Assembly (NCBI RefSeq): GCF_025452195.1
Contig: NZ_CP104973.1
Span: forward strand, 1,967,001 to 2,031,000
DNA length: 64,000 bases
From: Phyllobacterium zundukense
GTDB taxonomy: Bacteria > Pseudomonadota > Alphaproteobacteria > Rhizobiales > Rhizobiaceae
Reading direction: 5' to 3'
Shown here: positions 1 to 8,312 of the stretch, piece by piece
How positions within the stretch are numbered: position 1 is the stretch's first letter
Layout of the letters: every line of letters begins with the position of its first letter
Position numbers and translations under genes: made by a program
The notes under the pieces: model-generated
Told to the model about the DNA's origin: nothing
Databases searched by the model: none
Seen by the model: only the letters and a program-made list of their open reading frames with translations

Positions 1-1260
1 GAACCCGTTCGAATCTTCCTTCTCGTCATACATCAACTTGCCGATTTCAACCTCGGCGAAAGGCTTGATGGCCGGGGACATTTCGAAGCCACCGCGCAGC
101 GCGATACTGGCAAAAGTGTTGTTTCGGTCTTTCTGGCTGACGACGGAGCCATCGGAGAATTCTGCATTGCCATAGACGGTGCGATCGACATTGCCTTTCA
201 CATCCGCGAAGAACTTGCCGAATTCCTTGCGCACACCGAGACTGCCATCGAGCTCCTGGACGGCGGGCCGGTTCGACGTTCCGATAATGGTTGTCGGCGC
301 GCTAGGGTCTTCCTGCCGGTACCGGTAGCCAACCTCGCCCGTTACGGTGGTGCGTTCGCCAAGGTCGAGCTGCATGCCACCGCGCAGGCCGACATTCGGG
401 GCGGAATACTCCTCGCCGGAAATCGTCTTGTCATAGGTGCCATCGAAATCGAGCCAGGCCGAGTGACGCGCCCAGTCCGTGGTGGCGCGGGCGCGAAGGC
501 GTGTCTCCGATAATAGCGCCGCGCTACCGTCCGAGCTGCCATCGGCATTGGTGGTGGCGCGTAGGCCGGTGCTGATCGAGGGGCGGAGCGTCACGAGACC
601 TGCCCTGATACCAAGCGGCGCGAAGGGCTCCGGATCGGGCCGGATGATACGCCGTTCGAGCGCTGGTTCCGGAAGATTGTCGCGATCCGTGCGACCAGCG
701 GGCGGGTTGGCTTCCCTGTTTTGCTCGATCGGGCCGTTATCGAATGTATCGGCGCGTTCTTCGTCCAGCAGCGATCGCTCGCCGGGACGCAGACGCAGCG
801 GGCGTGCAGCGGGTACGGGTGCTGTGTCGCTGCCGGGCAGGGCGGCAGAGTCCGGGTTCAGGCCGCCGCTATTGTCGGCAGGACCGGCGGGCGGCGAACC
901 ATCGTCCAGCGGGACGCCGAGCAGGCCGAGATTGCCATTGTCATCATCAGGCGGCAGCGCACCCGGACTGATAGGCTCGTAGTGTCGTGACGGTATGCCG
1001 CTATCCGTTGGCGAAGGGGCGGTATTCGGTGGATTGATGGCGGGCGAGCCATTGGAATTATTATTGTTTTGCGCCTGCACCTGCACAGGATTGTCCTGCA
1101 GGGTGCCACGTAACGGCGTTGCTTGCTGGGCATGGGCCAAGGGGAGGAAAACAAACACGGTGCTGCCGAGCAATGCTGCCATCAGACAGACATTGACTGC
1201 AGTCCTGAAGCTGCCGCGTTGTGGCGGTGCTTCCAAGCGTGGTTGAGAAATGTGCGTCAA
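1..1260 (-). CDS. Outer-membrane beta-barrel protein, DUF2320/BBP2_2 type (3' end beyond window)
   Basis: An open frame enters from the left edge and reads without a stop for 420 codons, so the C-terminus is missing. The N-terminus has a long basic n-region, a hydrophobic core (AALLGSTVFVFLPL) and an AHAQ signal-peptidase site near residue 45. About 150 residues rich in Pro, Asn, Asp and Gly follow, then alternating barrel-like segments (for example GLRGGMQLDLGERTTVTGEV) as in the putative beta-barrel porin 2 family of rhizobia. The family fit is from memory of such sequences, not a search. I chose TTG at 1260 because it gives the full n-region; ATG at 1182 is the alternative and leaves a shorter signal. 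The role is presumably outer-membrane, substrate unknown. The gene is divergent from the KDO isomerase gene. Confidence 0.72.
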   Translation of the reverse strand, partial: MTHISQPRLEAPPQRGSFRTAVNVCLMAALLGSTVFVFLPLAHAQQATPLRGTLQDNPVQVQAQNNNNSNGSPAINPPNTAPSPTDSGIPSRHYEPISPGALPPDDDNGNLGLLGVPLDDGSPPAGPADNSGGLNPDSAALPGSDTAPVPAARPLRLRPGERSLLDEERADTFDNGPIEQNREANPPAGRTDRDNLPEPALERRIIRPDPEPFAPLGIRAGLVTLRPSISTGLRATTNADGSSDGSAALLSETRLRARATTDWARHSAWLDFDGTYDKTISGEEYSAPNVGLRGGMQLDLGERTTVTGEVGYRYRQEDPSAPTTIIGTSNRPAVQELDGSLGVRKEFGKFFADVKGNVDRTVYGNAEFSDGSVVSQKDRNNTFASIALRGGFEMSPAIKPFAEVEIGKLMYDEKEDSNGF

Positions 1261-1393
1261 TAGGTTTGCCAGTGTTCGAACGTTAAGGATGGTAAAGAGC
1301 CATGGTTAACGACTAACTAACCGGTGCCGCTGTAAGGTGCCGCGGCGAACAAATATTGGACAGCGGCGAGCAGAGGCGCTAACGGTTGCGGCC

Positions 1394-2389
1394 ATGCAGG
1401 CAATAAACGACACCGAACTGGACAAAACCGCAGCCGTCGATTCGGCCAGGCGGACGATTTCAACCGAGAAGGACGGACTGGCCGCGCTGAGCAGTGCGCT
1501 GGAAGGTCCCTTGGCCGAGGCCTTTTGCAAGGCGATCGAAATGATTGCCGGAGTGCGCGGACGCATCATCGTCACCGGAGTCGGCAAGAGCGGCCATATC
1601 GGCTCGAAAATAGCCGCGACTTTCGCCTCTACGGGTACGCCGGCTTTCTTCGTGCACCCCTCCGAGGCCAATCACGGCGATCTCGGCATGATTGCCGTCG
1701 ACGATGCCATTCTCGCCATTTCCTGGTCTGGAGACACGGCGGAGCTCAAGGGTATCGTCAGCTATTCACGGCGTTTCCGCATTCCCTTGATCGCAGTGAC
1801 CGCCGGCGAGAATTCGGCGCTGGCAACGGCCGCCGACGTGGTGCTTTTGATGCCGCGGGTGACGGAAGCCTGTCCGCATGGCCTGGCGCCGACGACTTCG
1901 ACGCTGATGCAGCTCGCCATGGGTGATGCGGTTGCAGTGGCGCTGCTGGAAGCGCGGGGCTTCACTGCGGGCGATTTCAAGACATTCCACCCGGGCGGAT
2001 CGCTCGGCGCAAGTCTCACCCATGTGCGCGAGATCATGCATCGTGGAGATCAGCTGCCGCTGGTGCCGCTCGGCATGCCAATGCCCGAGGCGATGAAGGT
2101 GCTGGCAGACAAGCGCTTTGGCTGCGTGGCCGTGCTCGATGACGAGGGTACACTCGCCGGGATCATCACCGACGGCGACCTTTCGCGCAATCTGCATCGC
2201 AATCTGGTGACGATGACCGTCGACGAGATCATGACGCGGCAACCCAAGACCGTGCCGCCGACGATGCTGGCAAGCGCGGCGCTGGCGCTGCTCAACGAGC
2301 ACAATATCGGCGCGCTGATCGTTACCGAAAAGAACGTCCCGGTCGGGATCGTGCATTTCCATGATCTGCTCCGGATAGGGGCAGCTTAG
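1394..2389 (+). CDS. kdsD: Arabinose-5-phosphate isomerase (KpsF/GutQ family)
   Basis: The 331-aa product interconverts ribulose-5-phosphate and arabinose-5-phosphate, the first committed step to KDO for lipopolysaccharide. An N-terminal SIS domain carries GVGKSGHIG near residue 62, HPSEANHGDLG near 88, the SGDT sugar-phosphate loop and FHPGGSLG near 205. Two CBS domains follow (about 214-265 and 278-330), giving the standard SIS-CBS-CBS architecture and the usual length of about 330 aa. I place the start at ATG 1394; an in-frame GTG at 1337 would add 19 residues outside the family's normal N-terminus, though neither has a strong ribosome site. It stands alone as a unit, upstream of a palindromic element. 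The family call is secure; the exact start is not. Confidence 0.9.
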   Translation: MQAINDTELDKTAAVDSARRTISTEKDGLAALSSALEGPLAEAFCKAIEMIAGVRGRIIVTGVGKSGHIGSKIAATFASTGTPAFFVHPSEANHGDLGMIAVDDAILAISWSGDTAELKGIVSYSRRFRIPLIAVTAGENSALATAADVVLLMPRVTEACPHGLAPTTSTLMQLAMGDAVAVALLEARGFTAGDFKTFHPGGSLGASLTHVREIMHRGDQLPLVPLGMPMPEAMKVLADKRFGCVAVLDDEGTLAGIITDGDLSRNLHRNLVTMTVDEIMTRQPKTVPPTMLASAALALLNEHNIGALIVTEKNVPVGIVHFHDLLRIGAA

Positions 2390-2535
2390 GAGCCTGAACG
2401 CAAATTCGCCAAGGCGGGCTGCAAATGGCGTTTTTCTGCGCTACGATGCTCACGTACGAGAGATGTAGGCTGCGCTTCGGTGCTCGAAAACCGCCATTTT
2501 CGCCACCCCCGACGAATTTTCGATCAGGCTCTGAC
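2390..2535. repeat. Family B palindromic intergenic element, copy 1
   Basis: Imperfect inverted repeat with arms of about 65-70 bases. The left arm contains AATGGCGTTTTTCTGCGCT and CTCACGTAC; the right arm, read in reverse complement, contains AATGGCGGTTTTCGAGCACC and GAAGCGCAG. The outer ends also pair (AGCCTGAACGCAAATTCG against AGCCTGATCGAAAATTCG). Related copies lie at 20786-20902 and 34366-34469, with a half copy at 21735-21792. It follows the kdsD stop directly and could fold at the transcript end. Confidence 0.72.
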
Positions 2536-2564
2536 ATGTTTACGAGACTCGGCAGTTTCTCGTG

Positions 2565-2761
2565 TCAGAATGCTTTAGGCAGGCCGGCTTGTTTTAGAAC
2601 AGCATTGGCGGTGTGACGTTTTTCGATGTTTGAGGGAACGACAAAGAACGGTTTGTGATCGGACTGCTCCAATATTCGTGGCTACCCTTAGCTTGGCGCA
2701 CGAATTTGCATCCGGCTTTGCTTAGAAGATCGGTAAGTTCCCGATAGAGAACGGCACCCAC
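2565..2761 (-). pseudogene. hicA: HicA-family mRNA interferase toxin, frameshifted
   Basis: From GTG 2761 the frame reads MGAVLYRELTDLLSKAGCKF then VRQAKGSHEYW, the HicA double-stranded-RNA-binding-like fold with its catalytic GSH. It then runs into a premature stop. The conserved C-terminus KRHTANAVLKQAGLPKAF is present in another frame and ends at 2565. One extra A in the A5 tract (plus-strand T run 2619-2623) would rejoin them, giving a protein of about 65 aa, the usual HicA length. The start lies 3 nt past the stop of the DUF1902 gene, so the two form one module. HicA normally cleaves mRNA; as written this copy should be inactive. A sequencing error in the homopolymer is the main alternative. 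Confidence 0.78.
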
Positions 2762-2764
2762 GTA

Positions 2765-3001
2765 TTAGAGTGCTTTTGCTGTGGAGTTATCTGTTTCTAT
2801 GTAGAATCGGAGGCGAAGCTTCTTTGGATCGCTTACCCAGCCATTCAGAACCGCCATCTCCGGCGCAATCTCCCAAACTCTTTCAAGCAACTCGCTATAG
2901 CTTGGCGCTTCTGTAGCAATGGGCAAATCATCGTTGACGGCGATCCATCGGCCGTCTTCCTCGAAAACCGAGACAACAAAGCTGGGCGTAGGTTTCTTCA
3001 T
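2765..3001 (-). CDS. hicB: DUF1902 (HicB-like) antitoxin
   Basis: The 78-aa product begins MKKPTPSFVVSVFEEDGRWI and continues with an AVNDDLPIATEAPSYSEL segment, the partial RNase-H-like fold of HicB/DUF1902 proteins that bind and neutralise HicA. No C-terminal DNA-binding segment is evident, so autoregulation by this protein alone is uncertain. It is intact and immediately precedes the frameshifted hicA-like gene. The order antitoxin then toxin is reversed relative to classical hicAB but fits DUF1902 pairs. The symbol reflects role rather than strict orthology. Confidence 0.72.
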   Translation of the reverse strand: MKKPTPSFVVSVFEEDGRWIAVNDDLPIATEAPSYSELLERVWEIAPEMAVLNGWVSDPKKLRLRFYIETDNSTAKAL

Positions 3002-3062
3002 TCTTAAATCATATCACAGGCGCGATCAGCATCGCAAACAGGACAATAGTCTTATAGCGCGC

Positions 3063-3521
3063 CTAAGCCGCCTCTACCACGAGCGTTCCACGATCGATAC
3101 CGGTGATGCGCACGCGCGTTCCCGCTGGAAGATCGGGTCCTGTCACGCGCCACAGGCTGTCGCCAACGCGGGCCCGGCCACGGCCGTTGATCGTCGCTTC
3201 TTCGAGCGTCACCACCTGACCGATCAGCTGTTCACCGCGCCGGTTGAGCAGCGGTTCGTCCGATTCCACATCCGTTGCGCCGATCAGCCTGCGGCCGATG
3301 AAGACGGCGATGACGGAGAGTACCAGGAACAGGATGACCTGAATTTGCCAATGCATCCATGAGGTCTCGCCGAACAAGATCGCCAGCCCGCCAACGATGA
3401 GCGCGGCGATACCGAACCACAGGAAGAATATTCCCGGCGCTGCCACTTCGAAAATCATCAGGATAAGGCCGAGAACGATCCAGTTCCATGGTCCGAGCTC
3501 GGCGAAGAGACGTTCAAGCAT
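3063..3521 (-). CDS. NfeD-like membrane protein
   Basis: The 152-aa protein has a hydrophobic N-terminal half with closely spaced membrane helices (residues about 12-75, including WFGIAALIVGGLAILFG). A soluble C-terminal OB-fold of about 55 residues follows (GQVVTLEEATINGRGRARVG to GIDRGTLVVEA). This is the short NfeD form without the protease part. NfeD proteins act with SPFH/stomatin proteins in the inner membrane, and that partner gene lies 24 nt upstream on the same strand, so the two are probably one operon for membrane-microdomain quality control. The exact substrate is unknown. Confidence 0.88.
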   Translation of the reverse strand: MLERLFAELGPWNWIVLGLILMIFEVAAPGIFFLWFGIAALIVGGLAILFGETSWMHWQIQVILFLVLSVIAVFIGRRLIGATDVESDEPLLNRRGEQLIGQVVTLEEATINGRGRARVGDSLWRVTGPDLPAGTRVRITGIDRGTLVVEAA

Positions 3522-3545
3522 ACGCGCGACTCCCCCGCTTCAAGA

Positions 3546-4538
3546 TCATGAATTTGAGCCAGTGCCTGGAACAGTGCGGCCGCGTCCAGGCGGTGTTGAC
3601 GGCGTCGTTGGATTTGTCGCAGCGTTGTCGCCAAATACCTCACGGGCAATCGCGCCGATACCGCCGAGCGAGCCGATGAGAGCGGATGCCTCCATCGGCA
3701 TCAGGATGACCTTCTGGTTGGGGCTGGTCGCGAACTTGCCAAAGGCCTCGGTGTATTTCTGGGCCACGAAATAGTTGAGCGCCTGCACGTTGCCGCCGCT
3801 GATTGCGGCGGAAACGAATTCCGTCGCCTTGGCTTCGGCCTCGGCCAGGCGCTCGCGTCCTTCGGCTTCGCGGAAGGCAGCTTCACGCCTGCCCTCGGCT
3901 TCGAGGATCTGTGCCTGCTTCAGACCTTCAGCGCGCAGGATCTGTGCTGCCCTTGTGCCTTCCGCTTCAAGCACGACCGCGCGTTTATCGCGCTCCGCCT
4001 TCATTTGACGGCCCATCGAGTCGAGCAGGTCCTGCGGTGGGTTGATATCCTTGATCTCGACGCGCGTCATCTTGATGCCCCAGGAATGCGCGGCCTCGTC
4101 GACGACCCGCAACAGGCGGTCATTGATCGTATCGCGGTTCGACAGAAGTTCATCGAGAACCATGGAGCCCATGACGGTACGGATATTGGTCATGGTCAGG
4201 TTCAGAATGGCATTCTGCAGCCCGCTGACCTGATACGCCGCCTGCGGCGCATTGAGGATCTGGTAGAAGGCGATGCCATCGACGGCGATGTTCGCGTTAT
4301 CCTTGGTGATGACTTCCTGCGTTGGAACGTTCAGCACCTGCTCCATCATGTTCAGCTTGGCGCCGATGCGGTCGAAGAACGGCACGATGAGATTGAGCCC
4401 GGGCGCAAGGGTGCGCGTGTATTTGCCAAAGCGCTCGATTGTATAGTTGTAGCCTTGCGGCACTGTCTTGACCCCCGCAAACAGGACCACAAGCACAAGA
4501 ACGACAAGTACTGGTATAGTGAAGTCAAAACCGCTCAT
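3546..4538 (-). CDS. qmcA: SPFH/Band 7 (stomatin-like, QmcA type) membrane protein
   Basis: The 330-aa protein has one N-terminal membrane anchor ([18 protein letters not shown], residues 5-22), then a Band 7 domain to about residue 190 ([24 protein letters not shown] and [19 protein letters not shown] regions). A coiled coil with repeated EAEG units follows (about 190-250) and a Pro/Thr-rich tail ([18 protein letters not shown]). This is the bacterial QmcA/paraslipin layout; such proteins oligomerise at the inner membrane and influence protease activity. The NfeD gene follows directly. The coordinates assume the ATG at 4538. Confidence 0.9.
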   Translation of the reverse strand: MSGFDFTIPVLVVLVLVVLFAGVKTVPQGYNYTIERFGKYTRTLAPGLNLIVPFFDRIGAKLNMMEQVLNVPTQEVITKDNANIAVDGIAFYQILNAPQAAYQVSGLQNAILNLTMTNIRTVMGSMVLDELLSNRDTINDRLLRVVDEAAHSWGIKMTRVEIKDINPPQDLLDSMGRQMKAERDKRAVVLEAEGTRAAQILRAEGLKQAQILEAEGRREAAFREAEGRERLAEAEAKATEFVSAAISGGNVQALNYFVAQKYTEAFGKFATSPNQKVILMPMEASALIGSLGGIGAIAREVFGDNAATNPTTPSTPPGRGRTVPGTGSNS

Positions 4539-4609
4539 CTATGGCCTCCCCTGGCTGACCTTATGGGCAGCGTCAATAAGATATGGATCGTTATGCCGGT
4601 ATCTCACAA

Positions 4610-4921
4610 CTACGCTGCAGATTTATGCGGCGCGATCACCTCGATGTCCTGCTCGAGCCGTTCCTTGGCCATGTCGAGATCGTATTTCATCTGGAGATTC
4701 AGCCACAACTCTGCGGAGGTTCCGAAATAACGGGCGAGTCTTAGCGCCGTTTCCGGTGTGATGGCCCGTTTGCCATGTACAATTTCGTTGATGCGCGGGC
4801 GGGTAACGCCGATAGCCTTGGCCAATGCGTAAACGGAAAGATTCATGGGAATCAAAAAATCCTCGCGAAGAATCTCACCGGGATGCGGAAGTGCAAGGTC
4901 AAATTGTTCTTTCGCTGTCAT
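4610..4921 (-). CDS. higA: HigA-type antitoxin (XRE helix-turn-helix)
   Basis: The 103-aa product starts MTAKEQFDLALPHPGEILRE. The frame is open further upstream, but ATG 4921 matches the HigA family N-terminus. The helix-turn-helix is clear at residues about 30-75 (NLSVYALAKAIGVTRPRINE then IVHGKRAITPETALRLARYFG), followed by the typical SAELWLNLQMKYDLDMA segment. It would neutralise HigB and repress the module's promoter. The upstream toxin gene is frameshifted while this gene is whole, so it may survive as an orphan regulator. The toxin stop lies about 20 nt upstream. Confidence 0.88.
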   Translation of the reverse strand: MTAKEQFDLALPHPGEILREDFLIPMNLSVYALAKAIGVTRPRINEIVHGKRAITPETALRLARYFGTSAELWLNLQMKYDLDMAKERLEQDIEVIAPHKSAA

Positions 4922-4941
4922 AATCGCTTCCTCCATTTCTC

Positions 4942-5224
4942 CTAGTGATAATCCACAAATTCGACGTTGTAGGCGTCTTTGTCTCTCCAAACGAAGCAAA
5001 TCCGGAACTGGTCATTCACCCGGATCGAATGCTGGCCTTTCCGGGTTCCTTTCAAGGCTTCAAGCCGATCTCGCTGGCGGTATTCGCAAATCTTCGAGAC
5101 TTTGAGCCGCATCCAGATAACGCAACTTGCGCAACGCGACGTTGGCAATATCAGCCGGAACGCCCTTGATAAGACGTCTTTCCCAGATCGATCTTGTCTT
5201 CGCATCCCGGAAATCTTTGATCAC
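4942..5224 (-). pseudogene. higB: HigB/RelE-family toxin, frameshifted
   Basis: From GTG 5224 the frame reads MIKDFRDAKTRSIWERRLIK through KLRYLDAAQSLEDLRIPPA, then stops. The rest of HigB (DRLEALKGTRKGQHSIRVND, then QFRICFVWRDKDAYNVEFVDYH) continues in the next frame to 4942. Removing one base in the plus-strand stretch 5066-5077 restores a HigB of about 92 aa with PPxDRLEALKG, the usual junction. HigB is a ribosome-dependent mRNA interferase; here it would be cut off before its catalytic C-terminal half. The break is not in a homopolymer, which favours a true mutation over a base-calling slip. Toxin-first order is typical of higBA. Confidence 0.8.
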
Positions 5225-5296
5225 CTGCAATACGTATCGTATCACAGTACGAAACGCAACAGATATGTACCGTTTGTCGATACGCTCACGGTTTCG

Positions 5297-6346
5297 CTAG
5301 ACCCAGCCCTGCAACTCGCGGCGGACAAGCGTCTCGATGACCTTCATGCCTTCGTCGCTGTCGTTGAGGCAGGGGATATGGGTGAAGTTGACGCCGCCAT
5401 TGTGATGGAAGATTTCGGCGCCTGCGACCGCGATTTCCTCGAGCGTTTCCAGACAATCCGAAACGAACCCCGGGTTGAAAACGGCAACGGATTTGACGCC
5501 TTCTTTGGCGAGCTTCTCCAACGTTTTGTCCGCGTAGGGCTGCATCCATTCTTCCGGGCCAAAACGCGACTGGAAACAGGTGATCAGCTTGTCCTCGCTC
5601 CAACCAAGACGTTCGCGCAACAGCCGCGTCGTCTTCCAGCAATGGCAGGGGTAGGGATCGCCGCGCTTGAAATAGCTCTGCGGAATGCCGTGATAGGAGG
5701 CGATCAACACCTCCGGTTCGAAATCGAGGGCCGCATAGTGCTTTTCGATGGAGGTAGCGAGCGCATCGATATAGACGGCTTCGTCCTGATAGGAGGGGAC
5801 AGTGCGCGTTGCCGGCATGAAGCGCATCTTGATGAGCGCCTCAAAAAACTTGTCGTTGACCGTCGCGGTCGTCGTTGCCGAATATTGGGGATAGAGTGGA
5901 AACATCAGGATGCGCTTGCAACCCTGCTTGTCGAGCCGCTCCAGCGCCTGCTCGATGGACGGCTGGCCGTAGCGCATGCCCCAATCGACGATGATCTCAG
6001 AATGAGAGGCAAGCGCCGCGCCGAGCTTTTCACCCTGCGAGCGGGTGTAGGTGCGTAAGGGAGATTCGTTGCGCTCCCGGTTCCAGATCTTGTCGTAAAG
6101 GGCGCCGGACTTTTTCGGGCGGGTGTTGAGCACAATGCCGTAAAGAACCGGCAGCCAGACGGCACGGGGCCACTCGATGACGCGCTTGTCAGAAAGGAAT
6201 TCCTTCAGATAGCGCCGCATCGACGTCTTGTCGGTGCCGTCCGGCGTGCCGAGATTGACAAGGAGAACGCCGATCTTCGATGTTTCGATGCGCGGATGGT
6301 CTTCCGGCTTCTTTACCGCTGCCAGATCTCCGCCAGAATTCACCAT
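5297..6346 (-). CDS. hemH: Ferrochelatase
   Basis: The 349-aa cytoplasmic enzyme inserts Fe2+ into protoporphyrin IX, the last step of protohaem synthesis. Seen are the N-terminal IGVLLVNLGTPDG strand, the LMFPLYPQYSATT motif, the active-site His in SYHGIPQSYFKRGDPYPC (around residue 215) and the acidic GFVSDCLETLEEI motif near 295. The Cys residues of 2Fe-2S-containing ferrochelatases are not evident at the C-terminus. The length is normal for alphaproteobacteria. The start ATG 6346 has GGAG about 10 nt upstream. The gene stands alone, divergent from the nucleobase transporter. Confidence 0.95.
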   Translation of the reverse strand: MVNSGGDLAAVKKPEDHPRIETSKIGVLLVNLGTPDGTDKTSMRRYLKEFLSDKRVIEWPRAVWLPVLYGIVLNTRPKKSGALYDKIWNRERNESPLRTYTRSQGEKLGAALASHSEIIVDWGMRYGQPSIEQALERLDKQGCKRILMFPLYPQYSATTTATVNDKFFEALIKMRFMPATRTVPSYQDEAVYIDALATSIEKHYAALDFEPEVLIASYHGIPQSYFKRGDPYPCHCWKTTRLLRERLGWSEDKLITCFQSRFGPEEWMQPYADKTLEKLAKEGVKSVAVFNPGFVSDCLETLEEIAVAGAEIFHHNGGVNFTHIPCLNDSDEGMKVIETLVRRELQGWV

Positions 6347-6526
6347 GTCATGCGCTCCAATTCAGCGTGAAAACTAGTCGGCACGGGGGCGAATGCAAGA
6401 GTGCGAAAGGCCGCATGTTGAGTGGCCGGTTCAAGAATAAGTCATCAAAACAGCAACATGCTGAATTCGCAGGCACAAGAACCGGCGCTTTGACCCCTTT
6501 GCCGGCTCACGGACAGCGCTTTCAAC

Positions 6527-6541
6527 TGGCACGGAACTTGC
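6527..6541 (+). promoter_or_regulatory. Sigma-54 (RpoN) promoter for the NCS1 transporter
   Basis: TGGCACGGAACTTGC matches the RpoN consensus (TGGCAC-N5-TTGC) exactly, with GG at 6528-6529 and GC at 6540-6541, the correct -24/-12 spacing. Transcription would begin near 6553, about 34 nt before the start codon. I did not find a clear NtrC enhancer palindrome upstream. This suggests nitrogen-limitation control of nucleobase uptake. Confidence 0.75.
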
Positions 6542-6586
6542 GTTGAATTATCCGTTTTTGTTCATCAGACGAAGGAAGCGATTTCC

Positions 6587-8074
6587 ATGGCCAGCAATCC
6601 GCACGCGACACCCCCCACCATCGTCATTACCGGCGCTCACCCGCAGCTTTACAGCCAGGATCTGGCGCCTACGGCACCGGAAGGGCGTACCTGGGGCGCC
6701 TTCAGCCTGTTCGCGATGTGGATGTCGGACGTCCATTCCGTCGGCGGCTATACGTTTGCCGCAAGCCTGTTCTTCCTCGGATTGACCGGCTGGGAAGTGC
6801 TCATTTCGATGATCGTCGGCATTACCGCAGTCTATTTCCTGATGAACCTCATAGGCCGGCCATCGCTGAAATACGGTATCCCGTTCCCGGTTGCTGCACG
6901 TATGTCCTTTGGCGTGATGGGTGCAAACCTCGCGGCGGTTTTGCGCGGCATAGTCGGGATTGTCTGGTACGGCGTGCAAACTTATTTTGCTTCCAAGGCC
7001 GTGCAGGCATTGGCGATAACGCTTTACCCCGCGGCTGCGGATTATACCCACAACGACATATTCGGCCTATCGACACTCGGCTGGCTCAGCTTCCTGTTCA
7101 TGTGGATATTCCAGCTTCTGATATTTCTGCGAGGCATGGAATCGATCCGCAAATTCATCGATTTCTGCGGGCCCGTCGTCTATGTCGTGATGTTCGCACT
7201 CGCGCTCTGGATTCTTTCGCAAACCGGTTTTTCCAGTCTTTCGCTGCAGCTTGCGCCTCCAGCCGCAGGCTCATCGCTGACCCACATGGCAAATGCGTCG
7301 ATGTTGATCGTGGCGTATTTTGCAGCTCTGCTGCTTAATTTCGGCGACTTTTCCCGGTTTTCGCGGGACGAGAAAGCCATGAAGGTCGGCAATTTCCTTG
7401 GGCTTCCGGTAAACTTCATCGTGTTCGCCATCATCGTCGTGATTGTCACTGCAGGAACGGTGCAGGTCTTCGGCGAAGCGATCCTCGATCCCGTGGCGAT
7501 TGTCGAGCGCATCAACAATCCGTGGGTTGTCATTCTTGGCTCGATTACTTTCATCGTCGCGACAATGGGCATCAATATCGTCGCCAACTTTGTCTCGCCT
7601 GCCTATGATATCGCCAATCTCTTTCCCGAGAAGATCAACTTTCGCATGGGGGGACTGATCACCTCGATCCTTTCGGTGCTGGTCTGCCCCTGGCTATTCG
7701 TATCCAGCCCGCAAGCAATCACCATTTTCGTCAGCATTTTCGGCGCGGTTCTCGGTCCGATCTTCGGCATCATGATAGCCGATTATTACCTGGTGAAGCG
7801 GCAGCAGGTCGTGCTCGAGGACCTCTATACCATGTCTCCGGAAGGCTCGCTTTATTTCGACGGCGGCTGGAACAGCAGGGCGCTGATCGCCCTGGCGATC
7901 GCCAGTGTGTTCTCGGTTGGGCTTTCGGTGCTTGGTGCGACCGGCATGATTCCCAATGGCGGCGACTGGGGCTGGCTGGTTGGCGCGCTGATCGGCGGTG
8001 GGGTGCTGTACGGTCTTATGGGCAGAGCGCCGGTCCAAGTCGACGCGGCAGAGCCGGTGCAGGCGAGGGCGTAA
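6587..8074 (+). CDS. NCS1-family nucleobase/hydantoin/allantoin:cation symporter
   Basis: The 495-aa inner-membrane protein has about 12 hydrophobic segments. The N-terminus TAPEGRTWGAFSLFAMWMSD and the following GGYTFAASLF and GRPSLKYGIPFPVAARMSFG segments are typical of NCS1 symporters (PucI, Mhp1, CodB relatives). The substrate cannot be read from sequence; purine/pyrimidine bases, hydantoins or allantoin are all possible. The start ATG has a strong GAAGGAAG ribosome site. A perfect sigma-54 promoter lies upstream, implying use as a nitrogen-scavenging importer. No catabolic genes adjoin it. Confidence 0.88.
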   Translation: MASNPHATPPTIVITGAHPQLYSQDLAPTAPEGRTWGAFSLFAMWMSDVHSVGGYTFAASLFFLGLTGWEVLISMIVGITAVYFLMNLIGRPSLKYGIPFPVAARMSFGVMGANLAAVLRGIVGIVWYGVQTYFASKAVQALAITLYPAAADYTHNDIFGLSTLGWLSFLFMWIFQLLIFLRGMESIRKFIDFCGPVVYVVMFALALWILSQTGFSSLSLQLAPPAAGSSLTHMANASMLIVAYFAALLLNFGDFSRFSRDEKAMKVGNFLGLPVNFIVFAIIVVIVTAGTVQVFGEAILDPVAIVERINNPWVVILGSITFIVATMGINIVANFVSPAYDIANLFPEKINFRMGGLITSILSVLVCPWLFVSSPQAITIFVSIFGAVLGPIFGIMIADYYLVKRQQVVLEDLYTMSPEGSLYFDGGWNSRALIALAIASVFSVGLSVLGATGMIPNGGDWGWLVGALIGGGVLYGLMGRAPVQVDAAEPVQARA

Positions 8075-8113
8075 GCCGGAGAAAGTCTGGAGCGGTTCAT
8101 AGCCAGATGGAGT

Positions 8114-8225
8114 CACCCCCACCCGCAGCTTCGCTGCGACCTCCCCCACGAAGGGGGAGATAGGAGCCCCTTCCTTCACCCTCCCCCAACGTGGGGAGGG
8201 TCGGCGTTTAGCGCCGGGTGGGGGC
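8114..8225. repeat. Family C palindromic intergenic element, copy 1
   Basis: Long imperfect palindrome between convergent genes. Outer arms CACCCCCACCCG and CGGGTGGGGG pair; inner hairpins include GCAGCTTCGCTGC and CTCCCCCACGAAGGGGGAG, with CCTCCCCAACGTGGGGAGG in the right half. A second copy with the same GCTGC-TTT-GCAGC and CCTCCCC-N-GGAGGG plan is at 62871-63002. It may terminate both flanking transcripts. Confidence 0.72.
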
Positions 8226-8312
8226 TGTTTCCGCCGAGCCCGAGAAAAGCTTACGCGAAATCATTCCGGCGAAACGTCCCCAGCCGCCGGAATTCGTTTC
8301 AGCTACTGCTCC

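Noticed and set aside
479..1246. Several plus-strand frames in the first 1.2 kb
   Set aside because: They are antisense to the continuous outer-membrane barrel frame, which has a signal peptide and barrel pattern.
1300..1320. CtrA box upstream of the barrel gene and kdsD (TTAACCAT-like)
   Set aside because: Only a half-site with imperfect partner; such short AT-rich matches occur by chance.
2425..2616. Small plus-strand frame after kdsD
   Set aside because: It lies in a family B palindrome and antisense to the hicA-like gene.
2565..5224. Programmed ribosomal frameshifting in the toxin genes
   Set aside because: The required shifts differ in direction (one base missing in hicA, one extra in higB and vapB) and no slippery heptamer or stimulator structure is evident. 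Mutation is simpler.
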